DNA of 64,000 nt. Origin: Atlanticothrix silvestris CENA357. Lineage in GTDB: Bacteria; Cyanobacteriota; Cyanobacteriia; Cyanobacteriales; Nostocaceae. Position numbers and translations under genes: made by a program. The DNA is taken from NCBI RefSeq assembly GCF_016056295.1, contig NZ_JAECZB010000017.1:1-64000 (forward strand). The letters are read 5' to 3'. This document shows, one piece after another, positions 47,292 through 56,772 of the stretch. The notes under the pieces were generated by a model. That model worked only from the letters and a program-made list of their open reading frames with translations. It ran no database searches and was not told where the DNA came from. Numbering within the stretch: the stretch's first letter is position 1; every line of letters begins with the position of its first letter.

Positions 47292-47981
47292 ATGAAATTT
47301 CCTGAATCTAAAAAGAGTTGGGCTATAGGAACAGTTCAAGATCGCCAGTATTGGGAGGAAAAGTTTGAGATTGCAAAAAAATTCATGGAAGAGAGGTCTA
47401 ATATTCCTGCTGTACTAATAGAAGTTGCAGCGCAACATCCTCTTTTAGATGGAGAAAAACCTAACGAAGAATTCACTAAGCGATTACTCCTAGCTAAAAC
47501 TCTTTATAAACAGGAAAGCAATGCAGGAAAACATGTAGAGATATACGTTCCAGGTAGTAGGCATCGCCATGAAGGAGTCGTGGACAAAGTTTCCCTAAGT
47601 GAAGCAGGCATGATTTTTTTAGAGCAGCAAGGGATCTCTAGAGAAATTATTCACGGCGATGATCTAAATTTTAAGTACAAGGGTGACAGAGGAGTTTATA
47701 ACTCAGCAGATGAATGTTTTGTCGCTTCTTCATATTTCAAGGATGGTAACTTTGGATATTTATTTAGTGTTCTCTCTCCAATTCAAGTTTTCCGAAAAAC
47801 GATTCATTACATTGAGTTCGGAGTACTTCCACTCAATTACACTGCTCCAGCATTAGATACTTTTCACGATTATATTGATGAAATGTTTGAAGCAGTACCA
47901 TATGCACTATTTGTTGATCCCGATATGCAAAGCAAAAACTCAGTTCGGGCTAATGAATTGAGGCACTTAAGAATGCCATAA
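47292..47981 (+). CDS. DUF218 (SanA/ElyC/YdcF)-like protein, second gene of the cassette
   Basis: A 229-residue cytosolic protein. The block VEIYVPGSRHRHEGVVDKVSLSEAG (82-106), then LEQQGISREIIHGDDLN (110-126), GVYNSADECFVAS (134-146) and FSVLSPIQVFRKTIHYIEFG (158-177), has the motif order of DUF218 proteins: S-x-x-E-A, G(V/I)...I, an N-x-A-x-(E) helix, then a strand ending in S-x-x-Q/H...R. Unlike SanA/ElyC it has no membrane anchor. The enzymatic activity of the family is unsettled. The 5-base gap and a GGAG inside the preceding stop region imply translational coupling with the 601-residue protein. Confidence 0.65.
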   Translation: MKFPESKKSWAIGTVQDRQYWEEKFEIAKKFMEERSNIPAVLIEVAAQHPLLDGEKPNEEFTKRLLLAKTLYKQESNAGKHVEIYVPGSRHRHEGVVDKVSLSEAGMIFLEQQGISREIIHGDDLNFKYKGDRGVYNSADECFVASSYFKDGNFGYLFSVLSPIQVFRKTIHYIEFGVLPLNYTAPALDTFHDYIDEMFEAVPYALFVDPDMQSKNSVRANELRHLRMP

Positions 47982-48207
47982 GGATTATGTCATCTGCAAA
48001 GTGTACTCTTTTATTGAGTTGTCAGCAGCATAATAACCCCAATGCAGCAGGACGGACGAAAGCCATCTGTTTTGTATTCGAGGTTAACTGCCGCCGCTGA
48101 TTGGGAACGTTAGACCTCAATCCTCTGGTAAAGGTGTTACTGAAAGCGATCACATTTTGATACCAGCAGTTATATCGATGAGAGCGATCGCCCTCGGTTT
48201 TGTATAA

Positions 48208-48435
48208 TTAAGCGGGTTCAATTCGTGCAACAACGCCTAGCCGAATGAGTTGATCCAAAGCGGCTTGTATATCCGATTTAGAGAGTCTGGTGAGCCATTG
48301 AACCCAAAATCGATTCATCTAGACTCAGCTCAAGAGTGTTTGCGATCGCCTCTGCTCGAAATGTGCGATAATTTCTGAATTAACATTAAATTGACTCAAT
48401 ACGTCAGTTCCCCACGCAACAATCTCCTTAACCAC
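48208..48435 (-). pseudogene. Small gene destroyed by two frameshifts
   Basis: From GTG 48435 the first frame reads VVKEIVAWGTDVLSQFNVNS then EIIAHFEQR. A second frame continues AEAIANTLELSLDESILGSM then AHQ, and a third reads RLSKSDIQAALDQLIRLGVV then ARIEPA and stop at 48208. Together they form one coherent product of about 75 residues with a helical, winged-helix-like end. The family was not recognised. The rest of the 47982-48444 gap contains two HIP1-like sites and no gene. Confidence 0.55.
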
Positions 48436-48444
48436 CTAATGGCC

Positions 48445-49032
48445 TCACTTGTTGTTTGCTCGTTGGCAATTATTGAGGCATTGCTGCACAATTTCTGAAA
48501 CCTTAGGAAAATAGCTGCTTTTTGTAATTACGTAGTTTTCACTCTGCAATCTATAAACTAATAGCTGCTTATTCTTTAACAGCCAAACCTCTGGCACTTT
48601 ATAAGGGAGATAGTCATTTATATTAGTATAATTAGTAACGTCTACTTCAATCACTAAATCGGGTGGAGGGTCATTGAGCCAGTCGATACGGCTCTTACCT
48701 GATGCGGATCTCCAATTTTCAATATAAAAGCAATAATCAGGCTCAACGCCGCTAACAAGAGGCAAACTCATGGTGATGGGTGTAAATGAGTCGTACCTTT
48801 GATCTAAATGGTCTAGCAAGACTTTAGCAATATCTGCTAGCAAGCTCGCATCTCTTCCATGCTGTGGTAGGGGTGCCATTAGCCAAATCTCTCCAGGCCG
48901 ATACTTGATCCGAGGTGAGGAGCGATCGCCTAGCTGCTGGCTCAGTGCTTGATAGTCTTCCCAGTCCCCTAAAAGTTTTAACACCGCGCCTAGCGGTAAC
49001 TCGATTCTTTCAGGTGTAATTATGGTATGCAT
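48445..49032 (-). CDS. Uma2 (DUF820) family restriction-endonuclease-fold protein
   Basis: About 195 residues from ATG 49032 (AGGCAGG ribosome binding site upstream; the frame extends 11 codons further). The PD-(D/E)xK-like core is EPDYCFYIEN, then PPPDLVIEVDVTNYTNINDY and VPEVWLLKNKQLLVYRL. Uma2 proteins are extremely numerous in cyanobacteria and have no established role. A second, quite different copy lies at 52898-53521. Confidence 0.88.
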   Translation of the reverse strand: MHTIITPERIELPLGAVLKLLGDWEDYQALSQQLGDRSSPRIKYRPGEIWLMAPLPQHGRDASLLADIAKVLLDHLDQRYDSFTPITMSLPLVSGVEPDYCFYIENWRSASGKSRIDWLNDPPPDLVIEVDVTNYTNINDYLPYKVPEVWLLKNKQLLVYRLQSENYVITKSSYFPKVSEIVQQCLNNCQRANNK

Positions 49033-49123
49033 ATTCGCCTGCCTTGAGAAACTTAGCCCACACAAGACTTTTGGCTGTTTTTAATCACCTCCTGTTAAGT
49101 GAAAATGAGCAAACAAATAATAA

Positions 49124-50041
49124 TTAAGGTAATTCTACCGAAGTTGGTTTAGCAATATGTGGCAGACCCCAGCCTAATTTTTCCCGCAAGATACGGAAAA
49201 ATTCTGGCGGTTGCAGACGAATGAACTTGACACTATATGGCGATCGCTCTAAATATACCCGATCCTCTGGGAAAATGTAGCACCCACCATTGCCATCTAC
49301 CACCATCACTAGCCGAGGGATATTGACTGGGTAAATATTAACCGATTCTGTATCTGGGAATACTAATGCCCGTGAAGCCAGGGAGTGAGGACAAATAGGT
49401 ACTAGCTGTAAAACAGGTACACCAGGGGTTACTACTGGGCCACCAGCACTTAAAGAATAAGCTGTTGAACCAGTCGGGGTAGAAACAATTACACCATCGG
49501 CGGCAATATCTACTGGTGCATGATGCCCTACGGCAATTTCAAAATGGCACATAGAGGTTAATGGCTCTCGATGTAACACCATTTCATTCAAGCAGAGGGC
49601 TTCCCATAGTACCGAGTCTCCCCGCAGCACTTTGACTGTGAGCATGGCTCGTTCTTCAATTTCATACTTACCTGCCATCACTTGCTCTATTGCTTGAGGC
49701 AATTGATTTAAGTAAGCTTCCGTTAAAAAACCCATGTGACCAGTATTCACCGTTAGTAGGGGAATACCGCAGGGTGCAACCTGACGCGACGCTGCCAAAA
49801 CAGTGCCGTCTCCCCCCAAAACGACTGCGAACTCCATGTCTGAGTCAAAACCAGGGGGTGTCAAACCATCAATTGGGGTGTGACATACAGGACTCTCTGG
49901 ATTAGAGTAGCCAAGTATGCCACCGATACTCGATGTAATACATACATTCCAACCGGCAGCGGTTAGCTTGTCTTTTAACTCGATAGCGACACGACCCGCT
50001 ATCGGTTTAACGTCGTTATAGATAATGCCTGCTTTCGGCAC
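49124..50041 (-). CDS. nadK: NAD kinase
   Basis: This enzyme phosphorylates NAD to NADP in the cytosol and is about 305 residues long. The catalytic GGDG lies in [16 protein letters not shown], followed by [11 protein letters not shown], the EERAML strand, and [21 protein letters not shown], all standard NAD-kinase blocks. I choose GTG 50041 ([12 protein letters not shown] start); a TTG two codons upstream is possible. Cyanobacteria usually have two NAD kinases, and which one this is cannot be decided. Confidence 0.95.
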   Translation of the reverse strand: MPKAGIIYNDVKPIAGRVAIELKDKLTAAGWNVCITSSIGGILGYSNPESPVCHTPIDGLTPPGFDSDMEFAVVLGGDGTVLAASRQVAPCGIPLLTVNTGHMGFLTEAYLNQLPQAIEQVMAGKYEIEERAMLTVKVLRGDSVLWEALCLNEMVLHREPLTSMCHFEIAVGHHAPVDIAADGVIVSTPTGSTAYSLSAGGPVVTPGVPVLQLVPICPHSLASRALVFPDTESVNIYPVNIPRLVMVVDGNGGCYIFPEDRVYLERSPYSVKFIRLQPPEFFRILREKLGWGLPHIAKPTSVELP

Positions 50042-50156
50042 ACTCAAATATCCAAGTTTTAGGCGATGCTCTGTCTTAGTAATCGTGACATATTTTGGAC
50101 AACATAGTCATTAGTCTAGAGTCTAAAGTCCAAAAATTGGTGATATTAACAACTGC

Positions 50157-51155
50157 CTATTGACTATTGGCCTTTGAGGACTGCTTAAATGGAGTCTTTT
50201 TTGATTTCTCTTTTTTGGTTTTATTTTTCTGGTAGTCTAGCTCCTTAAGCTTTTTCATAATTCGACTGAAGTACTCTTGTAAATAACTTTCTAGAGTAGT
50301 AGTTTGTTGTGGATCTAACCCAAAGACTTTGTATGTCTCATCCATTGAAGCGTTTAAAGGCTTACCACTTGCCAAGACTTCTGTAAACTCTAGTCTGTCT
50401 GCTACATTCCAACCCCACTGAAAGAACCGGATGATGCGGCGCACGGTACGCAAGAGGTTTATTGGCATCCGGGTGACTCTGGCTTCTTTTGCTGACAAAC
50501 GTTCACACAGACTAATAATTTCTTCAGCACTCCAAGCACGAGTACCGACAACAGGGAAAGCTTGTTTTTCGGTTTCTGGTACACTCAAAGCACGAATAGC
50601 AAATTTTGCAATATCTTGAGTGTCCATATAGGCGATAGGTGAAGAGTTCCCAGTTACCCAAACAGGCTGGTTTTCTAAAATCGGTATGCCATATTGGCCG
50701 ATTAACCCTTGCATAAACCCAGCCAATTTTAAGATGGTGTAGTTTAGTCCAGACTCAGCTAAAAAGAGTTCTGTACACCGCTTAATTTCCATGAGGGGTA
50801 CTTCTGGGTACTTCTCGGCATCAAGAATAGAAAAGAAGATAAAACGTTCTACACCAGCAGCTTTCGCTGCTTGAATCAATGCTACTTGACCTTCCCAATC
50901 CACCTGTTTAATGGTCAATGAATCTGTAGCGCGCGAGGTTGCAGCGTCGATAACTGTGTTTACACCTTCTAATGCTCCTGTTAGCGTTTGGGGATCACAC
51001 AAATCTCCCCGGACTAATTCTGCACCCCATTCTTTAAGAAAAGCAGCTTTTTTGGCACTCCGGACAAGACAGCGCACCTTATACCCCTCATCGATAGCAC
51101 GACGAGCCACTTGTCTTCCTAAGGTGCCAGTAGCACCGACGATTAATAATGTCAT
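50157..51155 (-). CDS. ycf39: Ycf39-type NAD(P)-binding photosystem II assembly protein
   Basis: A 332-residue atypical short-chain dehydrogenase. The N-terminal LLIVGATGTLGRQVARRAID is the nucleotide-binding motif, followed by KVRCLVRS, GDLCDPQTL and FIFFSILDAEKYPEVPLMEIK, typical of Ycf39/HCF244. Known members act with Hlips in delivering chlorophyll to newly made D1. A lysine-rich tail (KNKTKKEKSKKTPFK) closes the protein. It lies 200 bases downstream of petM on the same strand, but a terminator separates them. Confidence 0.92.
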   Translation of the reverse strand: MTLLIVGATGTLGRQVARRAIDEGYKVRCLVRSAKKAAFLKEWGAELVRGDLCDPQTLTGALEGVNTVIDAATSRATDSLTIKQVDWEGQVALIQAAKAAGVERFIFFSILDAEKYPEVPLMEIKRCTELFLAESGLNYTILKLAGFMQGLIGQYGIPILENQPVWVTGNSSPIAYMDTQDIAKFAIRALSVPETEKQAFPVVGTRAWSAEEIISLCERLSAKEARVTRMPINLLRTVRRIIRFFQWGWNVADRLEFTEVLASGKPLNASMDETYKVFGLDPQQTTTLESYLQEYFSRIMKKLKELDYQKNKTKKEKSKKTPFKQSSKANSQ

Positions 51156-51272
51156 GAGGGTCGTAATAAATTTTTAAGTTTTATGAGAAGAATCTTAACA
51201 GAATTATCTCTGTAAACAAAAGTTTACATCTTTTTTAATAAACTTAATTGATACACAGAGAATGACGGAAAA

Positions 51273-51298
51273 AGCGTTGTCCGTTTTTCGGACACGCT
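51273..51298 (-). terminator. Terminator between petM and ycf39
   Basis: Stem agcgttgtccg (51273-51283) / cggacacgct (51289-51298) with one bulged base. On the minus strand it is followed by a T-run (ctttttcc). It lies about 60 bases after petM and 120 bases before ycf39. Confidence 0.7.
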
Positions 51299-51356
51299 AT
51301 TTTTCCAGACAAAAGAAAGTCTTCCGTCTTTTAAAGTTGGGTTTTCAGCTAGAGGA

Positions 51357-51461
51357 TTATTCCTCTGCTCCCTGAATTTTTAGCAATAAAGCACCCAAAG
51401 CCCAGCCCACGAAGATGAGACCGAAAGACAATAGAGCTGCATTTAAAATTTCGCCACTCAT
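51357..51461 (-). CDS. petM: Cytochrome b6f complex subunit 7 (PetM)
   Basis: A 34-residue single-helix protein that reads [20 protein letters not shown], then [14 protein letters not shown]. This is the PetM sequence known from Nostoc-type cyanobacteria almost residue for residue. PetM is a small peripheral subunit of the thylakoid cytochrome b6f complex. An AAGGAGA ribosome binding site lies 8 bases before the ATG. Confidence 0.97.
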   Translation of the reverse strand: MSGEILNAALLSFGLIFVGWALGALLLKIQGAEE

Positions 51462-51769
51462 GAGCGTGATTCTCCTTTGCGATAGATAATTTGCAATTAT
51501 TCTAAAGGTCGCCCTTTAGATTTCCTGTTTTTTGGGCTGTTTTACTAGACTAAACTTGATTGCTCAAGTCTAACCCTCACCAGTCCTACAAGCTAGGTAT
51601 TTGAGTTTTACGTCTACCAAGTAGATTAGGTACACTTAGGTTTATCAGAAGCTTTATAACAGCTACTGTTGGATTAAACCTGTGTAAATAATTCTAAACC
51701 AGTTTTACGGTCAATCCCTAATTATCAACAGATGAGAGCAGCCTGAAACTATTACTATGCTGTAATTAT
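51462..51769. other. Intergenic region between petM and pdxA
   Basis: A 308-base AT-rich gap between divergent genes that must hold both promoters. No repeat, hairpin or additional frame was seen. Confidence 0.4.
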
Positions 51770-52846
51770 ATGTATCAACTCAAGCCAAATCAGATATTAA
51801 AGTCGCATCAAAAAAATCGTGTACGTTTAGCGCTGACACTGGGAGATCCAGCAGGAATTGGGCCAGAAGTGATTTTGAAAGCTTTGGCAAACTTTGAAGT
51901 TAGCCAAAAGTGTGATGTGACAGTTATCGGGAATAGAGATTTACTCATACAAACTTATAACCAGCTGAATTTAATAACTTTGGCAAATCCAGCCCAGTTG
52001 AAGGTTGTTGATGTGCCATTAAATAGGGAGATTACAGATCAAATTATTACGGGAATAGGTAATGTGGCCAGTGGTGCGGCTAGTTTTGCCTATATGGAAT
52101 ATGCGATTGCTCAAACACTAGCTGGTAAATTTGATGGAATTGTTACAGGCCCTATCGCTAAATCTGCTTGGAAAGCAGCAGGTTATAATTATCCAGGACA
52201 AACAGAACTTTTAGCCCAAAAGTCTGGTGTTGATCGCTTTGGTATGTTGTTTGTGGCGCGATCGCCTCATACTGGCTGGATACTGAGAACTCTGCTAGCG
52301 ACCACACATATTCCCTTATGTCAAGTAGCAAACACATTGACACCGCAGTTACTCACGAAAAAACTAGATTTGCTGGTGGAGTGTTTAGAAACAGATTTTG
52401 GGATCATGAAAGGGAGAATAGCGATCGCGGGTTTAAATCCCCATAGTGGCGAACAGGGACAATTGGGAACAGAAGAACAAGATTGGCTAATTCCGTGGTT
52501 GGAGCAAGAACAGCGAAACCGCCCAAATTTACAGCTAGATGGGCCAATACCACCAGATACGATGTGGGTTAAGCCTGGTCAAGCTTGGTATGGTAATTCT
52601 CTTGGGCAAAATCCAGCTGATGCTTACCTGGCACTTTATCATGACCAAGGCTTAATTCCTGTGAAATTGATGGCTTTTGACCGTGCAGTTAACACTTCTA
52701 TTGGTCTACCTTTTGTGCGGACTTCACCAGACCACGGAACTGCGTTTGATATTGCAGGTAAAGGAATTGCTGATGCTACCAGTATGAAAGCAGCGATAGA
52801 ATTGGCAGTTGAATTGGTTAGTCAAAGAATAGCTGCGAGAAATTAG
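51770..52846 (+). CDS. pdxA: 4-hydroxythreonine-4-phosphate dehydrogenase
   Basis: A 358-residue NAD-dependent enzyme of pyridoxal-phosphate synthesis (DXP-dependent route). The start [20 protein letters not shown] is the family signature. Metal-binding histidines occur in [16 protein letters not shown] and [10 protein letters not shown], and [14 protein letters not shown] closes the active site. The full length is retained. It stands between the petM promoter region and a Uma2 gene 51 bases downstream. Confidence 0.95.
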   Translation: MYQLKPNQILKSHQKNRVRLALTLGDPAGIGPEVILKALANFEVSQKCDVTVIGNRDLLIQTYNQLNLITLANPAQLKVVDVPLNREITDQIITGIGNVASGAASFAYMEYAIAQTLAGKFDGIVTGPIAKSAWKAAGYNYPGQTELLAQKSGVDRFGMLFVARSPHTGWILRTLLATTHIPLCQVANTLTPQLLTKKLDLLVECLETDFGIMKGRIAIAGLNPHSGEQGQLGTEEQDWLIPWLEQEQRNRPNLQLDGPIPPDTMWVKPGQAWYGNSLGQNPADAYLALYHDQGLIPVKLMAFDRAVNTSIGLPFVRTSPDHGTAFDIAGKGIADATSMKAAIELAVELVSQRIAARN

Positions 52847-52897
52847 AACTTTTTGTTATTTCAAGCTCATTTCAATTTTGCTTTGAGGAATTAAACC

Positions 52898-53521
52898 ATG
52901 ACTCAAGCCTTACCCAAAATATTTACATTTGAAGAGTTTGTTGCTAAATACCCAGACAACACAGGAAAGCATTATGAACTTCATGATGGAGCAGTAATCG
53001 AAATGCCACAACCAACAGGCGATCATGAAGAGATTGTGACATTTTTAGCTACAAAAATCACTTTAGAATACAGTTGCCTCAACCTGCCCTATGGCATACC
53101 AAAAACAGTATTAGTCAAACCACCTAAAAGTGAATCTGCTTACTCGCCAGATGTGCTATTGTTGAATCGCCCTAATTTAGTAAATGAACCTCTATGGAAG
53201 CAAAAATCAACTGTTACTCAAGCAGCCTCTATTCCTTTAGTGGTTGAGGTGGTTAGTACCAATTGGCGTGATGATTATCATAAAAAATATGCTGACTACG
53301 AAGAAATGGGGATTCCTGAATATTGGATTGTTGATTATGGTGCTTTAGGGGGTAGAGAGTTCATTGGTAAGCCCAAACAACCTACTATTTTGGTTTGCTG
53401 TTTGGACGAAGGTGAGTATCAAATTAATAAGTTTCGAGGAGATGACCGTATCCAGTCTTTGATATTTCCAGACTTGAATTTGACTGTACAACGAATTTTT
53501 GAAGCTGGAGGGGTAATGTAG
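52898..53521 (+). CDS. Uma2 (DUF820) family protein
   Basis: A 207-residue protein with a GAGG ribosome binding site before ATG 52898. Core motifs are FTFEEFVAKYPDNTGKHYEL, the SAYSPDVLLLNRP strand, PLVVEVVSTNWRDDYHKKYA and IPEYWIVDYGA, giving the PD-(D/E)xK-like arrangement with Asp, Glu and Lys/Tyr. No function is established for the family. It follows pdxA by 51 bases and could share its transcript. Confidence 0.9.
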   Translation: MTQALPKIFTFEEFVAKYPDNTGKHYELHDGAVIEMPQPTGDHEEIVTFLATKITLEYSCLNLPYGIPKTVLVKPPKSESAYSPDVLLLNRPNLVNEPLWKQKSTVTQAASIPLVVEVVSTNWRDDYHKKYADYEEMGIPEYWIVDYGALGGREFIGKPKQPTILVCCLDEGEYQINKFRGDDRIQSLIFPDLNLTVQRIFEAGGVM

Positions 53522-53580
53522 AAAAGTAGCCCCAAGCGCGCACATCTATAAATTATCCATTTATTTTGATTGATATGACT

Positions 53581-54054
53581 TTATAAATTATTCCCGAAAT
53601 TATTTTTCAGCTTCGAGTGAAGGTAATTAATATCTTCAATCACGCCATAGGCTGTCACTACCACTATTCCATTTTCTATTTTGCCTAAGTTCCCAATATA
53701 CTGCCGTTTTACATAGTCTGTAGTACGACCTTGTTTTTTGTCTCCTGTTTCATCAATTATTAGAATTAGCGATTGCTCATTTAACACTCGCAGTATTAAT
53801 TCTAATCTTCGCTTCTTCAATGATTCTACTGACCACGGTGATTCTGTTAAAAAATGGTGTAATGATTGCTGATTTTCTAAACCTACTACCTTGGCTATTT
53901 CTGGTAAAGATTTCCTTTTTATCTCTGATATCATTCCCAAATGTAAATCTCGGAAATTTTCAAAACTCCTAACTTCTGGAAATATGTTTTGGTAGATTGC
54001 ATAATACTCGTCCACAAATTTTATGCTGGGTTTGGGGCTTCTTGGCTGTGTCAT
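53581..54054 (-). pseudogene. IS701-family transposase, N-terminal third
   Basis: From ATG 54054 (MTQPRSPKPSIKFVDEYYAI) the product is an IS701-type start: FRDLHLGMISEIKRKSLPEI, LHHFLTESPWSVESLKKRRL, and ILIIDETGDKKQGRTTDYVK with the first DDE Asp, then IGNLGKIENGIVVVTAYG. After VIEDINYLHS the frame leaves the family and stops at 53581. Full-length enzymes are about 400 residues, so about 60% is missing. The 74 codons open upstream of 54054 run into repeat DNA. Confidence 0.85.
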
Positions 54055-54149
54055 CCTCCCCTCCTGCCTTTCAGACTTCTTTTCTGATTTTACTCTTCCC
54101 CGAGTGACAAAAGAAAGATCATTCACAATTGCGAATTGGTGTGACCAAG

Positions 54150-54312
54150 AAGCGGAGAAGCAGGGAGCAGGGAGCAGGGGGAGCAAGCCCTGCCCAAAGC
54201 CGTGGAGCGGAACATGGGTATCAAGCCCCGTCTTCCTAAGACGTTCTTGATTGGTCGGGGTACAAGCTCCGTCCAATCCTTCCCCCTGCTAAGCGCTCCC
54301 TGCTCCCCTGCC
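54150..54312. repeat. Dispersed palindromic repeat, copy 2
   Basis: Outer arms gcagggagcagggagcaggg and, in inverted form, gctccctgctcccctgc. Inside is the hairpin attggtcgggg (54250-54260) / ctccgtccaat (54267-54277). On the minus strand the block ggggcttgatacccatg corresponds to ggggcttctgacccac of copy 1 (3910-4092). It separates two dead transposases. Confidence 0.6.
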
Positions 54313-54319
54313 TCTTTTG

Positions 54320-54469
54320 ACCTGCTTAGAAGATGGTCATGATGGTGTGTGGAATCTCGTCAAAGAGTTTGGTAAAACAGAGTATTTTCAGCGTTGGGAA
54401 ATATTAGATTGGTATCATCTCAAGGAAAATCTTTATAAAGTGGGTGGTTCTTTAGTGAATTGGTATTAA
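54320..54469 (+). pseudogene. ISKra4-family transposase fragment
   Basis: Fifty codons read CLEDGHDGVWNLVKEF, then EILDWYHLKENLYKVGGS, the central DDE block of ISKra4-type transposases. Homology ends at GGSL, where gtgaattggtat (54455-54466) appears. That is the IS630-type terminal repeat also found at 286 and 5947, so an IS630-like element has probably cut this gene. The remaining 115 bases to 54584 are unremarkable. Confidence 0.75.
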
Positions 54470-54584
54470 GTAAGTCAGTGCAATAAAACCAAACTGTGTG
54501 AATAAAAGTAAATAAGGCTCAAACTCTTTGTCCCCCTGCTCCCTGCCTTATCCCAACAATAATTATTTACGCCGACCTACTTAC

Positions 54585-56234
54585 TTATTTATAGAGTTGA
54601 AAGAAGATACCGCCTTTGAGAGTTCCTGGTTCACTACCATAACTACTGACTGTTAGCGATCGCAGGCTATTAAAAAATGGTTTGCCTACTACTTCTACTA
54701 GCTTGAGAATCGGTAACTGACGTTCTAGTAAATCTTGACTCTTTGTCCAATCTAGATACACATAACCCTGATTGGGTCGGGGAATGGTAGCGATACTATT
54801 TTGGAAACTGCGATCTTTAATTAAGGAATTTTCCTTGGCTGCGATCGCTTCATTCAAAGTTTCCAAATTGGAGGCGAAAATTTCATAATTTCCTAGGGTG
54901 GTATGTACTCCTTGGACTTTTGCTTCAATACCATATTTTGGTCGCTCTTTACGATCAGTCTGTTGAATAGCAGCCGTTAACTCTGCCCAAGCAGAGATTT
55001 TTTGCTGATCTAAGCTGAGGGTACTAGTACTAAGTCCAATAGCTGAGGCGATCGCATCTAAACGAGAAATGCCTTCTGGTACACCTGCTAATTTTTCTAC
55101 TACAAACATCCAGTCAGGAGTTATTTGATCTTCACGAGGTAATAATGCTAAGGCGTATTCTCCTTGTACCCAGCTGAAAATATCTTGTTGCAAGTTGATG
55201 TTTCGACTTTCTTGCAATTCTTTTAAGGGTTGTACCACTCTAGAAACTATATCTGTTCCAGAACCAGATATAGCTGTTTTTACTTGTGTCCAGAGTTGGG
55301 CTAAATCGCTGTTAGCCAAATCATTCAAGTGAGAACTAGCAATTACCAAACTTGCAGAAGTTGGGATATATTGCAGCGCATCTACAGGTTTAGATAGTGG
55401 CGAAGATGGGGTGACAGTTGCCGATGAAGTCAGAAAACTCGTTTCTGCCAGTAAACCTTTAGGATTCAATGCCAAGGAAATAATCTGGCTATTATAGGTT
55501 GGTTCTGGTAGTTCTAACCCTTGCCATTGTGCAACGGTGGGGAGATTGAGGAAAGCCACCGCTACAGATTCTTTGGGCAATTGTTGAGTGGCTTTTTGGT
55601 ATTGGGGAGAACTGGTTAAATTGAGATCGGGAACTTGGACATTATTGATCGCGTCTCGTAGCACTTTAGGATCATTGGCAAACAATACAAAGCCATCAAC
55701 AACTCCACCTACAAGTAAATCCTGCTGCGGTTGAGAATTGTCATAGAGCAATTTTGCACCTTTGTATTGTTCCACAACTAAGTTAGCTCCTGCTAATACC
55801 CGCTTAGAAAACAATAACTCTACGAACTCGCGGCTTTTTTCTGGTTTTTTGGTTGCTAATGCCATTAAGTACCCTGGCTGCTTGCCGTTTTCAAAGTCAC
55901 GATCAATGTCTAAAGTTGTAACAGCCAAGGTAATTTCGTCGCCTAACCAGGGTTGAATATCTTGCTTGTAATCTATACCACTCTTAGTTAATAAGCTGGT
56001 TTTGAGTTTAGATAATTCTTTTTCACGCTCCCAAGCTTGTAATTGATCAGGATTTGTCAATAATGACACCATTACAGGGGCCAATTTCGACACGAATATA
56101 GCAGCACCAGGCTGAGTAGTAGAAGCACCGAGATTACCTGGACTTTTAGCGAAAGAACAGCCAGCGATCGCAATCATTAGTAGAGCGATCGCACCAGCTA
56201 CCAAGAAATTGAAGAATGGGCGTTGCCTATTCAC
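54585..56234 (-). CDS. DUF3352 lipoprotein
   Basis: A 549-residue protein with a lipoprotein signal (GAIALLMIAIAGCSFA, lipobox Cys about 26). It continues AAIFVSKLAPVMVSLLTNPDQL, DIQPWLGDEITLAV and LVVGGVVDGFVLFANDPKVL-like strands typical of DUF3352, a cyanobacteria/actinobacteria family of unknown function. The repeated alpha/beta units suggest a two-lobed extracytoplasmic fold. The C-terminus SLRSLTVSSYGSEPGTLKGG is the conserved end. A dyad ccctac...gtaggg (56264-56281) lies just upstream of the start. Confidence 0.85.
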   Translation of the reverse strand: MNRQRPFFNFLVAGAIALLMIAIAGCSFAKSPGNLGASTTQPGAAIFVSKLAPVMVSLLTNPDQLQAWEREKELSKLKTSLLTKSGIDYKQDIQPWLGDEITLAVTTLDIDRDFENGKQPGYLMALATKKPEKSREFVELLFSKRVLAGANLVVEQYKGAKLLYDNSQPQQDLLVGGVVDGFVLFANDPKVLRDAINNVQVPDLNLTSSPQYQKATQQLPKESVAVAFLNLPTVAQWQGLELPEPTYNSQIISLALNPKGLLAETSFLTSSATVTPSSPLSKPVDALQYIPTSASLVIASSHLNDLANSDLAQLWTQVKTAISGSGTDIVSRVVQPLKELQESRNINLQQDIFSWVQGEYALALLPREDQITPDWMFVVEKLAGVPEGISRLDAIASAIGLSTSTLSLDQQKISAWAELTAAIQQTDRKERPKYGIEAKVQGVHTTLGNYEIFASNLETLNEAIAAKENSLIKDRSFQNSIATIPRPNQGYVYLDWTKSQDLLERQLPILKLVEVVGKPFFNSLRSLTVSSYGSEPGTLKGGIFFQLYK

Positions 56235-56772
56235 TCTAGTAAGTATCCTCCGATTATTAAGTACCCTACTGTAGTGTAGGGGATTGATTAACGATCAATG
56301 ATTGTTAGCTGATGGGTTGGCGATCGCCTTAACTACTCGTTAAACAGCAGATTAGCCTCCTTAGTTATCAATTTACATTGCAAGTGTTTACCGTTGAGTA
56401 ACTGCTTACCAGAGTTGTGAGTAATGGCTTTGAGGTCATCTTTAAAATCCAACACAGCATCAGTAGCATCACTTTCTGGGAGTTTGCAGTTTCCACCTGA
56501 CACAAGATATTCAGCTAAATACATGGATGACCTTTCAACCTATTAGTGAGAACTTCAACCGATGACACGATCAAAATACAGGCGATGGCTTCGCTGTTAA
56601 ACCAATGCTGTTTACCTCCTTCTTTACGAGGGCTGGAACCCTTATTCTTACCTTCGTTTCTAAAAGTTTGTGGTTTACTGAGAGTATCTTGAAAGGTTTA
56701 GTCCTAGAGACATCAGTGGCAGAGAGTAGTTGAGCGTTTACTTCTAAGCTCGACACACTGACTCTTTGTTCT
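56235..56772. other. Intergenic region with doubtful small frames
   Basis: A 538-base gap. It holds the dyad ccctactgtagtgtaggg (56264-56281), possibly an operator for the DUF3352 gene, and two weak minus-strand frames. One, 56333-56524 (63 codons, MYLAEYLVSGGNCKLPESDA...), has protein-like composition but no homologue I know and no ribosome binding site. The other, at 56571-56756, is weaker still. Confidence 0.35.

Noticed and set aside
56571-56756. 61-codon minus-strand frame before the IS1595-type gene
   Set aside because: No homology, no ribosome binding site, composition not protein-like.
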